DNA of 64,000 nt from Flavobacterium silvaticum (GCF_012911565.1 NZ_JAAMPU010000103.1:124001-188000); one strand, 5' to 3'; positions 33,057-44,775 are shown, counted from the stretch's first letter. The notes: generated by a model from the letters alone, not told the origin. Program-made: numbers and translations.

Positions 33057-33499
33057 TATTCGCGTGTGATTCCGTTCATAAAAATGGTGTCATAGATAGA
33101 AGAGAAACGTACCGTGTAACTATGATTGAAATCCATTACTTTATTGGTTCTGGAAAAGAAAGGTATCTCTGCCTCAAATTTAAAAGAGGAACCATTTTCC
33201 ACATCAATAAGTGTGATGAGAACCAATTTTTCAAAAAAACCATCTTCACTTTCAAATGATATGACTTCGTCGTATAGGTTTTTAGTCCAGATTTCTGTCT
33301 TTTCCACAATCTTGTCGAAATTAAGGGAAATGATACGCGTGAAAGATTCGGCTAACTTTGTTTTGCCATGCTTATCAAACAATTCCTTATCTATTATGAT
33401 CTCGACTTCGTGCTTTCCAATAAAGGTCTGGCAGATATATTTGTTGTCACTTTCTGAAAAAGTGAAATCGAATACCAGGTTTCCGTGTGTTATTTTCAT
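33056..33499 (-). CDS. Protein of unknown function coupled to endonuclease V gene
   Basis: A 147-residue soluble protein with no signal peptide or recognised motif. It begins MKITHGNLVFDFTF and is rich in alternating beta strands and charged residues (HEVEIIIDKELFDKHGKTKL, EDGFFEKLVLITLIDVENG). The stop codon overlaps the endonuclease V start, so the two proteins are probably made together. A role as an accessory of the nuclease is possible but unsupported. Confidence 0.6.
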   Translation of the reverse strand: MKITHGNLVFDFTFSESDNKYICQTFIGKHEVEIIIDKELFDKHGKTKLAESFTRIISLNFDKIVEKTEIWTKNLYDEVISFESEDGFFEKLVLITLIDVENGSSFKFEAEIPFFSRTNKVMDFNHSYTVRFSSIYDTIFMNGITRE

Positions 33500-33528
33500 T
33501 GTCTTGGTTTAATTCCGGATTCAGTAGG

Positions 33529-34110
33529 TCAATCCATCAACCCGTTGAGCTTCAAATACTGCAGTAACATAACAGTTTTGGCATCACAAATTTCGCCGCT
33601 AGCAATCTTTGCCATTGCCTCGTCGAACGGCATTTCAATAATATCGATGTGTTCGTGTTCGGCATCTAATCCGCCGCCGGCACTTTGCTTCATTTCCTTA
33701 GTATATTCGGCGACGAATAAGTACAGGATTTCGGTCACGGCTCCCGGAGACATATAGCATTCATAGGCCTTGGTGACTTTATCGATGTGATAACCGGTTT
33801 CTTCTTCGGCTTCGCGGATAACGGTTTTTGCCGGATCATCTTCGTCCATCAAACCGGCGCATGCTTCTATGAGCATTCCGGATTTATTTCCGTTGAGGTA
33901 CGTAGGAAGCCTGAATTGCCGGATCAGGATAACCGAATTATAGTCGCGGTTATATAACAATACAGATGCGCCATTCCCGCGATCGTACACTTCACGTGTC
34001 TGGGTTTCGTTTATATCGCCCAATTCATATTTGAACCTGTATTTTTTGAGGATGTAATGATTGTCAGAAAGCAAATCTGAACGCTCAATGGTAATTTTAG
34101 GATCTTTCAT
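33529..34110 (-). CDS. Nudix hydrolase, NudK-like
   Basis: A 193-residue hydrolase of nucleoside diphosphates linked to another group. The Nudix box is GLMDEDDPAKTVIREAEEET followed by GY, with the catalytic Glu pair intact. The wider sequence (VLLYNRDYNSVILIRQFRLP, YMSPGAVTEILYLFVAEY) resembles the GDP-mannose pyrophosphatase NudK and ADP-ribose pyrophosphatase group. The usual dimer-swapped N-terminal strands are present. It may clean up GDP-mannose or ADP-ribose; the choice needs biochemical data. Confidence 0.85.
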   Translation of the reverse strand: MKDPKITIERSDLLSDNHYILKKYRFKYELGDINETQTREVYDRGNGASVLLYNRDYNSVILIRQFRLPTYLNGNKSGMLIEACAGLMDEDDPAKTVIREAEEETGYHIDKVTKAYECYMSPGAVTEILYLFVAEYTKEMKQSAGGGLDAEHEHIDIIEMPFDEAMAKIASGEICDAKTVMLLQYLKLNGLMD

Positions 34111-34122
34111 AGTTTGTTTTTC

Positions 34123-34267
34123 AGGGCCGGTTTCCCGCTTTTTGCTTCAAGTTTTCCAATTAAAGACCGTTTCTGGTCGCGCCTTCGTGGCTTCCGTTGG
34201 TCGCCCCGCTTTCACGCCAGTCACAGGTTTTTAATATGTAAAAGCTTTCCACGTCAATCGGGGGCAG
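34123..34267 (-). repeat. Structured intergenic element, CCCCGAT family, copy 2
   Basis: On the minus strand it begins near GCCCCCGATTGACGTGGAAAG and ends AGCGGGAAACCGGC. An internal complementary pair CGACCA...TGGTCG supports a stem. It resembles the elements at 6938-7080 and 45830-46013. Confidence 0.55.
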
Positions 34268-34277
34268 GCAATCGGTA

Positions 34278-34943
34278 TTATAAATCATAACATTCCATCA
34301 GTAGCAAATCGCCGCTTGTGTAGGAAATTTTGACCAGTCCGTCTTCGCTCACCTCGTTACTATTCCCCGATTTGTATCCGAGGATCAATTCATCATCCGT
34401 CAACTCCCATTTAAGGTTTTGCGTCATGATACCGCCGGCTTTTCCCACAGGAATCAACGAGATTGGGCTGCCTTTCGTATACCACTTCTCAAATTTGTCC
34501 GGGCAACGGAAAATCTTTGAATAATCGTCGAGCATCACAATCTTGATCTTATCCTGGAAACGGACAATATTGGTCATGTTAGAAATACTGTGATCGGCCC
34601 GTTTTCCGGTCGCCCATACAATGTTTACCGCAGGGAATTTCCGGTCGATGAGAAAATCGATGGCTTTTTCCAGATCGGTTTTATCCTGATCCGGTGTGTG
34701 TATAATTTCGATGGGGAATTGGAGCGATGAAAATTCGTCCGGTGTGAAATTGTGGTCGAAATCACCCAGCAACACATCGACCTTAATATTCAATGCAGCC
34801 ACACGTTCGATCGCCGAATCGAGCACGACTACAAAAGGCGACCATTCCAAAAGCTGGTTGAGTAATTCCATGCTGCAGGCTTCGCCGTTAGCTATGATCA
34901 ATGCGGGTTCCTGGTCGTCTCGGACTATGTGGTGGGAAGACAA
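34278..34943 (-). CDS. thiN: Thiamine pyrophosphokinase
   Basis: A 221-residue enzyme that transfers pyrophosphate from ATP to thiamine. ALIIANGEACS and VVVLDSAIERV form the Rossmann-like start, DVLLGDFDH and TPDQDKTDLEKAIDFL carry the metal and substrate Asp residues, and WATGKRADHSISN the thiamine-binding loop. The C-terminal beta-sandwich (GSPISLIPVGKAGG, VKISYTSGDLLLM) is present. It is a single gene downstream of the broken lactone oxidase. Confidence 0.9.
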   Translation of the reverse strand: MSSHHIVRDDQEPALIIANGEACSMELLNQLLEWSPFVVVLDSAIERVAALNIKVDVLLGDFDHNFTPDEFSSLQFPIEIIHTPDQDKTDLEKAIDFLIDRKFPAVNIVWATGKRADHSISNMTNIVRFQDKIKIVMLDDYSKIFRCPDKFEKWYTKGSPISLIPVGKAGGIMTQNLKWELTDDELILGYKSGNSNEVSEDGLVKISYTSGDLLLMECYDL

Positions 34944-34997
34944 ATTATTGATTATTTTTTATTGTTATTATTTATTCCGACTGATGACAAGCAATAT

Positions 34998-36467
34998 CTA
35001 TTTATAATGTTCATAGAATTTGTTGCTGAAGATTTCTTCGGGGTCGTATTTTCTTTTGAGTTCGAAAAAAGCATCGGCTTGCGGATACGATTTTCGCATT
35101 TTATTGCGGTCGATATGCAATCGGTAAGGCAAATAGAACGTCCCGCCGTTTTTGATTGCGGCATCGACCAATTGATTTGTCAGTTGCTTCATGTCTTTCT
35201 ACTGCTCATCGGTTTTTCTCTGATTGAACAAAAGTACAAAGCCAAACACATCTTCCCGTGCATAATTCATAAATGAATCGCTGTCCTTTTTTACGCCACG
35301 GACGGTAATGTTGAGCAAATCGCATCTCGATCGTTTCAAAATGGGTTTCATGTCTTCGATGAATTGATCCAGATTGCGTTCGGGGATAAAGTATTCCTGT
35401 AAAATATCGGTCGAATTCGGGTCTTTGTTTTCGATCAATGAGACATGGTCGTTGAGTAATTCATTTCTGGTGAAACTCACGAATTTGCCTGCTTTGTTCA
35501 TTCCGGTTTCCAAATCCCAACGCAATCTTTTACCATATTCGCTGTTGACGCTGCTGCGGAAAACCAGCCGTTTGGTTTCGTTGTCATCTTCCGGTTGATT
35601 GGCCAGCGGAATTGGTTTAACAGGAACTTCTTCAAAGAAATTAAGCGTCGCATCTTCGAGGAAATGCTTGTCGGAAACACGCAACCGGCCAAAGACAAGC
35701 TTCACTTTTGGGTTATCGGCTACAAATTTCCTGTAGTTCTTCAGATAATTATCGGCATTTAGCCTGACATATTTGTACTGCAAACTGATGTTATCGACCA
35801 CATGCAATTTCACATCGAGGATAATCCCGAAAAGCCCGTAACCGCCAAGCACCAGTTTAAATAATTCCGGGTTTTCGGTTCGGCTGCAATTGCGGATTTC
35901 TCCTTTGGCGTCCATCAGCGTAAACGAAAGGACGCTTGACGAAACCGGAGGCGATTCCTTTTGCCAGCCGTGTCCGTTGACGCTCATCGATCCGCCTATG
36001 GAAAACGAGCTGAATGCCTGCATCACGGCAACCGATTTTCCGTGCTTGTCGAGATAGGCAATCGCATCTTCCCAAAGTGCCCCGGAACCAATGGTCAGGA
36101 CATTGGCAACCGTATCGAGTTCGATATTTTTATACGGAAGCATGTTAAGCACGATTCCATCCGGGTAAATGGTATGACCGCCCATACTGTGGCGTGCACC
36201 GGCGATTGAGATTTTTAGGTTGTTTTTATGAGCATATTTTAAGATAGACCTGAGTTGGCTTACAATTTCATCTTTATCTTTTGCGACCGGAATTATCGTG
36301 TCGACTTTAGTCAGGTTGAGCTCGCTGACATCATTGGCATATCCTTTTGGAGTTTGTATCCGCTGATCAGATTCGAACCATTTTGTCTTCAAAACGTGTA
36401 TCACGGGAACGGCGAAGAACAGCAGCAGAGCCAACAATCCGATGAGCCAATAATGCTTTTTCTTCAT
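34998..36467 (-). pseudogene. FAD-linked sugar-lactone oxidase gene interrupted by an amber codon
   Basis: The full reading frame would give 489 residues: an N-terminal membrane anchor (WLIGLLALLLFFAVPVIHVL), an FAD-binding PCMH domain (KISIAGARHSMGGHTIYPDG, SSFSIGGSMSVNGHGWQ) and an ALO-type C-terminal domain (LPYRLHIDRNKMRKSYPQAD, KRKYDPEEIFSNKFYEHY). A TAG at 35201-35199, after NQRKTDEQ, cuts off the last 66 residues; reading continues in the same frame as KDMKQLTNQLVD. A Trp codon TGG changed to TAG would explain it. The missing tail is part of the conserved domain, so the shortened product is probably inactive. Relatives oxidise arabinono- or gulono-lactone. Confidence 0.78.
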
Positions 36468-36513
36468 TTGCAGATTCTTCAGCCAGACAATAAATAATTA
36501 GCAATAAAAATAA

Positions 36514-37380
36514 TTAATAATTTTTCCCGAGCACATAGTCGCGGCTCATCGTAAGGCTTTCAAAAACATCGCACGTGCTTTCGTCCTGTTCTATGAACCA
36601 GTGTTTGAGGCCGGCTCTGTCGCGTGCTTTGAAGATTCTGTCGAAATCTATGGTTCCGTTGCCGACTTCGGTAAATATTTGGGTTCCGGCAGCCATATCC
36701 TTGACATGCCATAACTGGAAACGACCCGGATAGCTGTCGAAATAAGCTATCGGATCCAAACCTGCTTTTGAAATCCAGTATAAATCGAGTTCCATGGCAA
36801 CGAATTCGGGCGATGTGTTCTGGATGATATGATCGTATGCCGTCGATTCGCCTAGCTTTTCAAATTCAAAATCGTGGTTGTGATAGGCCAGTTGTATTCC
36901 GGATGGTTTAGAGATACGACCGCATTTTTCGAGAATTTCAGGTAATTTCCGATAGATCTCTGAATTGCGTTCCAACGGATCGAGCCACGCACAGGCCATA
37001 AATCCAACCTGCAAAGCTGCCATGTCTTCTACCGCTTTTTCCCATCCGTAAAGCAATGTTCCTTTGGCCTGGCTTTGCTGGCCGAGCATGTGGTGCGAAC
37101 TCACGGCTTTGAGACCTGCATCGGCGAGCATTTTTTTGAATTCCGGAATCGATAGTCCGAATAACTTTCCGGCTTCGTAACCGTATAATTCCACTTCGGA
37201 AAATCCAAGTTTCGCGATTTTTTGGAGTGTTTCAGCCGGATTTTTGGACATCGCATCCCGAACCGTGTAGAGTTGCATTCCAAGTGATTTTTTAGTTGTA
37301 CCGGGAAATGCAAAAGAAGGTGCAACATACATAGATGCTGCACCTAATGCAAGTGTCTGAAGAAACGATCGGCGTTGCAT
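36514..37380 (-). CDS. Tat-exported sugar phosphate isomerase/epimerase-like protein
   Basis: A 288-residue TIM-barrel protein of the xylose-isomerase-like (AP endonuclease 2) superfamily. It begins MQRRSFLQTLALGAASMYVA, a twin-arginine signal, so it is folded in the cytoplasm and exported to the periplasm. Barrel motifs include LGMQLYTVRDAM, GFSEVELYG, LAYHNHDFEFE and FQLWHVKDM, with metal-binding Glu and His in usual positions. The substrate is a sugar or inositol derivative, not identifiable here. The gene lies 27 bases after the DUF4249 gene on the same strand, so it may be the last gene of the TonB receptor operon. Confidence 0.85.
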   Translation of the reverse strand: MQRRSFLQTLALGAASMYVAPSFAFPGTTKKSLGMQLYTVRDAMSKNPAETLQKIAKLGFSEVELYGYEAGKLFGLSIPEFKKMLADAGLKAVSSHHMLGQQSQAKGTLLYGWEKAVEDMAALQVGFMACAWLDPLERNSEIYRKLPEILEKCGRISKPSGIQLAYHNHDFEFEKLGESTAYDHIIQNTSPEFVAMELDLYWISKAGLDPIAYFDSYPGRFQLWHVKDMAAGTQIFTEVGNGTIDFDRIFKARDRAGLKHWFIEQDESTCDVFESLTMSRDYVLGKNY

Positions 37381-37407
37381 AAAAGGGTTTTGATAACCCT
37401 AATGTAG

Positions 37408-38223
37408 CTATTCTACCACATAATCCAGCGTATCGGCTTCGCTTACCCGGAAATATCCGAGTGCGTAATTGGATGCGTTTGTGGTGTTTATCAGATTTCC
37501 CCTGACCGTAGCGGCAGTTGTCGCAAACGGATTACCGCCTCCGGCATTTTCAATAAGCCTGCGGATGTATTCGTGATAACGTCGCGAAACCGCATGGAAT
37601 GTGAAGCTAACGGTTTGTCCGGCTTCGAGGTCTTCGTCAGAAAAGAAACCGAACGATTCGTTTCCGTTAAAGAATTCATCAGAAAAGGTATCGAGTTCCG
37701 GAAAGGCAAGCACCGGCGCTTCGGTACGCACGTAGTAATAGTTTTCTACATTGGCATCGTCCTGGAAAAAGAAGCGGACTTCAATTTCATCGCCTAAAAA
37801 ACCACCGTCGTTATCCTGTATGACATGGGAAATATCCGGAACACTGTGCAATGTTTCTGTTGCGGTAAAGATTTCGTTTTGGTAAACGACCGAAAGCACA
37901 TACGTCTGTTCGAGTTCCGGAACAAAATTATCGCATACATAATTTCCGGTTCCCAAATCTTCGGTGAATTCGAATGTAGTTCCGGAAGCATTTGTGATCG
38001 ATACGATCGCACCCGAAACTACGGGAATTGTCGTGTCATAATATCCGGTGGTTGTGGTTAACCGGACAACCTGGTGATGGCCGTCGGTTCCTTTGATCCA
38101 GTCGATTCCTGCGTCGACGACCAATCGAGGTGGCGCGGTTTCGAGATCTACGCTGACGACTTCTTCGCAAGAGAATAACGAGACGCATAACAGACTTGCC
38201 AGTATATATTTGATGCTGTTCAT
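37408..38223 (-). CDS. DUF4249 lipoprotein
   Basis: A 271-residue lipoprotein: YILASLLCVSLFSCEEVV has the lipobox with Cys19. The opening EVVSVDLETAPPRLVVDAGI and the later VVRLTTTTGYYDT and AIVSITNASGTTFEF are typical of DUF4249 proteins, which are found almost only beside TonB-dependent receptors in Bacteroidota. It starts three bases after the receptor stop. It is probably a surface or periplasmic partner of the receptor, as SusD-like proteins are for SusC, but this is inferred from position. Confidence 0.85.
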   Translation of the reverse strand: MNSIKYILASLLCVSLFSCEEVVSVDLETAPPRLVVDAGIDWIKGTDGHHQVVRLTTTTGYYDTTIPVVSGAIVSITNASGTTFEFTEDLGTGNYVCDNFVPELEQTYVLSVVYQNEIFTATETLHSVPDISHVIQDNDGGFLGDEIEVRFFFQDDANVENYYYVRTEAPVLAFPELDTFSDEFFNGNESFGFFSDEDLEAGQTVSFTFHAVSRRYHEYIRRLIENAGGGNPFATTAATVRGNLINTTNASNYALGYFRVSEADTLDYVVE

Positions 38224-38226
38224 GGC

Positions 38227-40593
38227 TTAGAATTTAAAATTGTAGGTTACACTTGGGATGATCCCGAAAATGGACAATCGGACCGCTTCGTTCGCGCCCG
38301 TATCTTCATTCTGCCGGAAAGAGATAGACGCCGAATTCATGCGGTTATACAGATTATAGATGCTGAAAACCCATTCGCTCTGCCAACCCTTCTTCTTTTG
38401 AGGTTTTCCCACATAGGTCGCTGAAATATCAAGGTGATGATAAGCCGGAAGCCGTTCTTCGTTTCTCAGACCGTAATTCGGGACGATTATGCCCTGGTAT
38501 TCGTATTGTCCATTCGGGAACGTGGCCGGTTGACCCGATTGCAAGGCAAAATTGGCCCCGAAACTCCACTTCTCGGTGTATTTATAAGATGCCGTGACGG
38601 CAAGATTGTGCAATTTGTCATAACCGGTTTTATACCATTGGCCGTCGTTGATTCCCGGGCCGGAAGCATTTCCGCCAGGCGTCTGTTGTTCCGATCTGGA
38701 AAGCGTATAGGAAACCCAACCGTTCAATCGGCCTGAATTTTTCCGAACGAGGACTTCGAGCCCATACGCACGCGCACGGCCCGGAAGTACGACCTGTTCG
38801 ATCGCGTCATTTCCAATAAGGTCGGCACCATCGATGTAATCGACGCGGTTCTTTAGTTTTTTGTAGAATACTTCGGTTTCAAGTGAATAAGCCCCATCCT
38901 TGAAATTACGGAAATAACCGAGCGCATATTGGTCCTGTATCTGAGGCTTGAGATAATTATCGGCAGGCGCCCAAACATCCAAAGGCGTCGGCGAACTCGT
39001 ATTTGAAATCAAGTGCAAATATTGTGTCGTGCGGTTATAGCTCGCTTTGACCGATTGGTCCGAAGTAATTTCATAAGCCACCGAAGCGCGAGGTTCGAGA
39101 TTATTGAAATGGGCTATGGTTTCTCCTTTTGAATATTCCCGCGTTCCGATCGGGTCGGCTTTTTCGTATAGGCCGAGTTCGGAATTGTACACGACGGGTT
39201 GGTCGTTGGCATAAAGGTTATAGGATTGTGCGCCCAATCTGTAGAAAAGGCTGTATCTCAAACCGTAATTGACGGTGAATTTGGAACCGAGTTCCTGTTC
39301 GGCTTCGAGGTAAATGGCGGGTTCGAAAGCATGTTTCTGTTCCAGCGTACGTGCAATGACGCCTGATGTTTCGTTGGACGGCGTAATTTCTCCCGGATTG
39401 AAATCGTAATAAATGGCATTCAATCCGTAGAACAATTTGAATTTGTCCGACAGGTAATGCTTGAAATCATATTTGATGTTGTAGTTCTTGATTCCCGAAT
39501 CCCAGTTGAAGCCAATGAAATCAAGGTTCAGCCCGTAATAATAATCACTGTAGATGAGTGACAGGTTCGAAAAAAGTTTCTCTGAAAACAAATGGTTCCA
39601 TCTTAAGTTGAGAACCGTATTCCCGTATTTATTATTGAAATTGTCGTTGATGTCGATTACGTCACGCCCGAAATATCCCGACAGATACAAATTGTTATTG
39701 TCGTTGAGCTTGTAATTCAGTTTGGTGTTGAGGTCATAGAAATAAGCGGAGTTGTCGTTATCGGTCAGCTTCAGGAACAAATGCGCATACGAAGCGCGTG
39801 CGGCCACAAGGAACGATCCTTTTTCCTTTACGATTGGGCCTTCCCCCATCAATCGGCTCGAAATCAAACCGATGCCGCCGCTTGCATGGAATTCGTTGCT
39901 GTTGCCGTCTTTCTGGTAGATTTCAAGTACCGATGACACGCGTCCTCCGTATCTCGCTGGAATGCCGCCTTTGTACAATTTGAGGTCTTTGATGGCATCT
40001 GAATTAAACACCGAAAAGAACCCGAAAAGGTGTGAGGAATTGTAAACGGTAGCTTCATCGAGCAGAATCAGGTTCTGGTCTGCGGCACCGCCCCGGACGT
40101 TGAAACCCGAAGCACCTTCACCCGCATTCGTAACGCCCGGAAGCGAAAGGATTGATTTAAGCACATCGGTTTCACCCAAAACCACAGGCATACGCTTAAT
40201 TTCGGCAACGGTCATTTTATTGACGCTCATTTCCGGTTTGCGGATGTTGGTTTTTGGGTTATCGGAAGAAACCACCACTTCCGATAATTGCTGGCTGTCG
40301 GAAGAAACCTTGAAATTCTGACGCGTATTGCTGTTCAAAGTGACCGTTTGCTGTTGGTCGAGAAAACCGACGTAAGTGATTTTTACGGTGTACGTTCCGG
40401 GTGGAAGGCTGATGGAGTAAAATCCGTACTCGTTGGTCGTGGTACCGGATTTCGTTTCCACGACATACACGCTTGCACCTATGAGGGTTTCGTTGTTCGA
40501 GCTGTCTGAAATAGTTCCGGAAAGTGTGAATTGTTGCGCCAGGATTTGCTGTCCGGCAAAAAGGCATAAGAGCCAGATAAGGCAGTTTTTCAT
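38227..40593 (-). CDS. TonB-dependent outer-membrane receptor
   Basis: A 788-residue outer-membrane receptor. Residues 1-20 are a signal peptide ending QQILAQ. Residues 22-105 form a carboxypeptidase-regulatory-like domain (FTLSGTISDSSNNETLIGAS, SISLPPGTYTVKITYVGF). The plug follows (MPVVLGETDVLKSILSLPGV, GFNVRGGAADQNLILLDEA), then a 22-strand barrel. It belongs to the receptors paired with DUF4249 proteins, and its ligand is unknown. A -7 box inside an 8-base inverted repeat lies upstream (40626-40655), and an AraC regulator gene is next door. Confidence 0.92.
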   Translation of the reverse strand: MKNCLIWLLCLFAGQQILAQQFTLSGTISDSSNNETLIGASVYVVETKSGTTTNEYGFYSISLPPGTYTVKITYVGFLDQQQTVTLNSNTRQNFKVSSDSQQLSEVVVSSDNPKTNIRKPEMSVNKMTVAEIKRMPVVLGETDVLKSILSLPGVTNAGEGASGFNVRGGAADQNLILLDEATVYNSSHLFGFFSVFNSDAIKDLKLYKGGIPARYGGRVSSVLEIYQKDGNSNEFHASGGIGLISSRLMGEGPIVKEKGSFLVAARASYAHLFLKLTDNDNSAYFYDLNTKLNYKLNDNNNLYLSGYFGRDVIDINDNFNNKYGNTVLNLRWNHLFSEKLFSNLSLIYSDYYYGLNLDFIGFNWDSGIKNYNIKYDFKHYLSDKFKLFYGLNAIYYDFNPGEITPSNETSGVIARTLEQKHAFEPAIYLEAEQELGSKFTVNYGLRYSLFYRLGAQSYNLYANDQPVVYNSELGLYEKADPIGTREYSKGETIAHFNNLEPRASVAYEITSDQSVKASYNRTTQYLHLISNTSSPTPLDVWAPADNYLKPQIQDQYALGYFRNFKDGAYSLETEVFYKKLKNRVDYIDGADLIGNDAIEQVVLPGRARAYGLEVLVRKNSGRLNGWVSYTLSRSEQQTPGGNASGPGINDGQWYKTGYDKLHNLAVTASYKYTEKWSFGANFALQSGQPATFPNGQYEYQGIIVPNYGLRNEERLPAYHHLDISATYVGKPQKKKGWQSEWVFSIYNLYNRMNSASISFRQNEDTGANEAVRLSIFGIIPSVTYNFKF

Positions 40594-40604
40594 GAATGTT
40601 GGGT

Positions 40605-40620
40605 TGATGATGATGATGAT
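40605..40620. repeat. Short GAT microsatellite in the receptor leader
   Basis: Five consecutive TGA/GAT units lie in the predicted untranslated leader of the TonB receptor mRNA. Length variation here could affect translation, but only one sequence is available. Confidence 0.4.
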
Positions 40621-40625
40621 TGTGA

Positions 40626-40655
40626 AAGCGGCAAATGTACTGCCTCATGCCGCTT
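40626..40655 (-). promoter_or_regulatory. Receptor promoter -7 box within an inverted repeat
   Basis: On the minus strand TACATTTG (40639-40632) fits the -7 consensus exactly. It is enclosed by the perfect arms AAGCGGCA and TGCCGCTT (40626-40633, 40648-40655), which have operator-like geometry. Confidence 0.5.
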
Positions 40656-40712
40656 AGGTGTTCCGATTTATAGAATCGAACAACTTATTCTCTTGGTGCA
40701 TTTGATTGTTCG

Positions 40713-41828
40713 TCAGTTTGTTAAGTTGAGTTCCGATAAAGTCGAACGCATTCTTCTGAATTCGGTCGGGGTGAACGAGGTAATTTTCTTGAATGTGGTG
40801 TTGAATGAGGTCTTGGAGTTGAAACCGGATTCGAATCCTATGGCCACAATGGTGAGGTAGTCGAATTTTGGATCGGTCAACAATTCCTCTGCTCTTTTGA
40901 CCCGATAGCCGTTGATGAAATTGAAGAAATTTTCACCTATGCCGTTGTTGATGACAAAGGAAAGCTGATGGGTCGAAAGCTGCATTTTATCGGCTAGTTT
41001 CAAAAGATTCAATTCACTGTCGAGATAGAGTTCGTGTTTCTCTATGGTTGAAATCAGGCGGGATTTTATGTCATCCAGATTCGTGTCGTCAATGAGCTTT
41101 TTACTTTTTGCGGGAATTTCTCCAGTATCGGGAAGTAATGGTTCATCGGTTTCAAACACGAAGCCTCTCGGAAATATTTCCTTCTGACGTACGGAATAAA
41201 ATGCGACGAGATATACCACGACGAGTAAATGGAAATTGATATAAACGTTGAGCGGCTGACGCAACCGGAAGATGTTATAGACAATCACGACCAGCAACGT
41301 GACTATGAACGAATAGGTGATGTATTTGATCCATTTCAGGTCGATCGATTCGGTATTCGAAGAAAAGGTTTCTATGTTTTTCTGGTGCTTAATTACCGTT
41401 GCATACGAAAGCAAGGTGTATGCGAGCGAATGTCCAAGAAACATCACGAGATATAAAATGTTGTAAGTAAGTTCACTAGAAGTATATCTGTTGAGCAGCA
41501 GGCCAATGAAGATTAGGGGGGCTATCAGCATCCGAAGGTCTTTTCTGGAAAATTTAAAATCGGGGTTGGTATAATATCGGACACTCGTATAAAACACCAA
41601 TCCGACAAAAAACTGCGCCATCTTGAGCGTAAACCACAACCCGAAATGCGATTCCAGGAAATTCTCGTCGACCATTTCATCAAGCCAGAAACTCGCCCAA
41701 AGCAGGGAGAATATGCCAAAGACGAAATTGGCTTTTCGGTTTACGGCTATGGCGTTGCTCAAATGTAAGAATGACAGAAGTGCGAGGCCGCCACCGATTA
41801 AGGTTGAGATCAAAAGGTTGAAATCCAT
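40713..41828 (-). CDS. Membrane-bound AraC-family regulator
   Basis: A 371-residue protein. The first 215 residues form seven predicted membrane helices (LISTLIGGGLALLSFLHL, then WASFWLDEM, FFVGLVFYTSVRYY, YILYLVMFLG, YSFIVTLLVVIVYNIF). The C-terminal 110 residues hold an AraC DNA-binding domain (LNLLKLADKMQLSTHQLSFV, YLTIVAIGFESGFNSKTSFN), ending FTPTEFRRMR. Such regulators sense signals in or outside the membrane and bind DNA while anchored. It lies on the same strand, upstream of the TonB receptor operon by about 120 bases, and is the obvious candidate controller of that operon. Confidence 0.85.
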   Translation of the reverse strand: MDFNLLISTLIGGGLALLSFLHLSNAIAVNRKANFVFGIFSLLWASFWLDEMVDENFLESHFGLWFTLKMAQFFVGLVFYTSVRYYTNPDFKFSRKDLRMLIAPLIFIGLLLNRYTSSELTYNILYLVMFLGHSLAYTLLSYATVIKHQKNIETFSSNTESIDLKWIKYITYSFIVTLLVVIVYNIFRLRQPLNVYINFHLLVVVYLVAFYSVRQKEIFPRGFVFETDEPLLPDTGEIPAKSKKLIDDTNLDDIKSRLISTIEKHELYLDSELNLLKLADKMQLSTHQLSFVINNGIGENFFNFINGYRVKRAEELLTDPKFDYLTIVAIGFESGFNSKTSFNTTFKKITSFTPTEFRRMRSTLSELNLTN

Positions 41829-41938
41829 GCGTGATTGTTTGTTGGTGCAATCTTAACTGCATATTGCCGAAAATCGTATACGACTTGAAATTGTTTTATC
41901 GTTAAGGATGTGAATCGACTGAAAATTTAACATCTTAT

Positions 41939-41975
41939 TCCGCTTCGCTCCATACAGTTCGGCTGGCGCCTCGGG
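41939..41975 (-). repeat. Short dispersed repeat, copy 4
   Basis: Minus-strand reading CCCGAGGCGCCAGCCGAACTG, then TATGGAGCGAAGCGG. Here the short repeat is inverted relative to the GTAGGGACACCATTGG block that follows, unlike at 45630. Confidence 0.8.
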
Positions 41976-42138
41976 TAAGGCAGAAAAAGTGCATCTATCT
42001 TATTTTGGAATTTCGTAGGGACACCATTGGCCCCTCCCCAACGCAACTTACGTATTCCTAAAATAGCGTCACGGCAGAAAATCCGCCGAAAATGTTAAAA
42101 TTATTTCTTGGTTAAAAACAAAAAACTGCCCATAATTG

Positions 42139-42196
42139 TCATTTCGACGACGGGAGAAATCCCTTGTAATTGAGATTTCTGCTGTCGTCGAAATGA
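42139..42196. terminator. Long inverted repeat TCATTTCGACGAC.../...GTCGTCGAAATGA
   Basis: Arms TCATTTCGACGAC plus GAGAAATC and GATTTCT plus GTCGTCGAAATGA pair almost fully around TTGTAATT. Such ATTTCGACGA hairpins are frequent behind genes in Flavobacterium. Here it lies 34 bases after the icd stop on the minus strand, a fitting terminator position, though no long T-run follows. Confidence 0.6.
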
Positions 42197-42229
42197 AAAC
42201 ACAGGACAGCCTTAATTTGATGAAATTCT

Positions 42230-44551
<2,322 letters not shown>

Positions 44552-44690
44552 TTAATGCGAAATCGATGTATTTTTTGATTTTTGAGTTCTTGGATAAGTA
44601 AATTGGGAAATTCGTAAAATCAAGAAGATTTATTATTGATTTGATAGGGAAGTGAGTCAGAGAATTGAAATGATCAGTTTTAAGAATTAT

Positions 44691-44728
44691 TCTGCTTTGC
44701 TCCGAACAGTTCGGTTGACGCCTTGAAT
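44691..44728 (-). repeat. Short dispersed repeat, copy 5 (diverged)
   Basis: Minus-strand reading TTCAAGGCGTCAACCGAACTG, then TTCGGAGCAAAGCAGA. It keeps CCGAACTG and CGGAGCAAAGC but lost the CCCGAGG end. Confidence 0.65.
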
Positions 44729-44775
44729 GAGGTAGGATTTATGTAGTTTGGGTATTATTGTAAACGTACCTTGTT

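Larger units (their letters stand above)
41829..42229. other. 401-base intergenic region with repeats before icd end
   Basis: It contains short repeat copy 4 (41939-41975), a GTAGGGACACCATTGGCCCC block (42018-42040) shared with the composite element at 45630-45801, and a large inverted repeat (42139-42196). No gene is visible. Confidence 0.6.
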
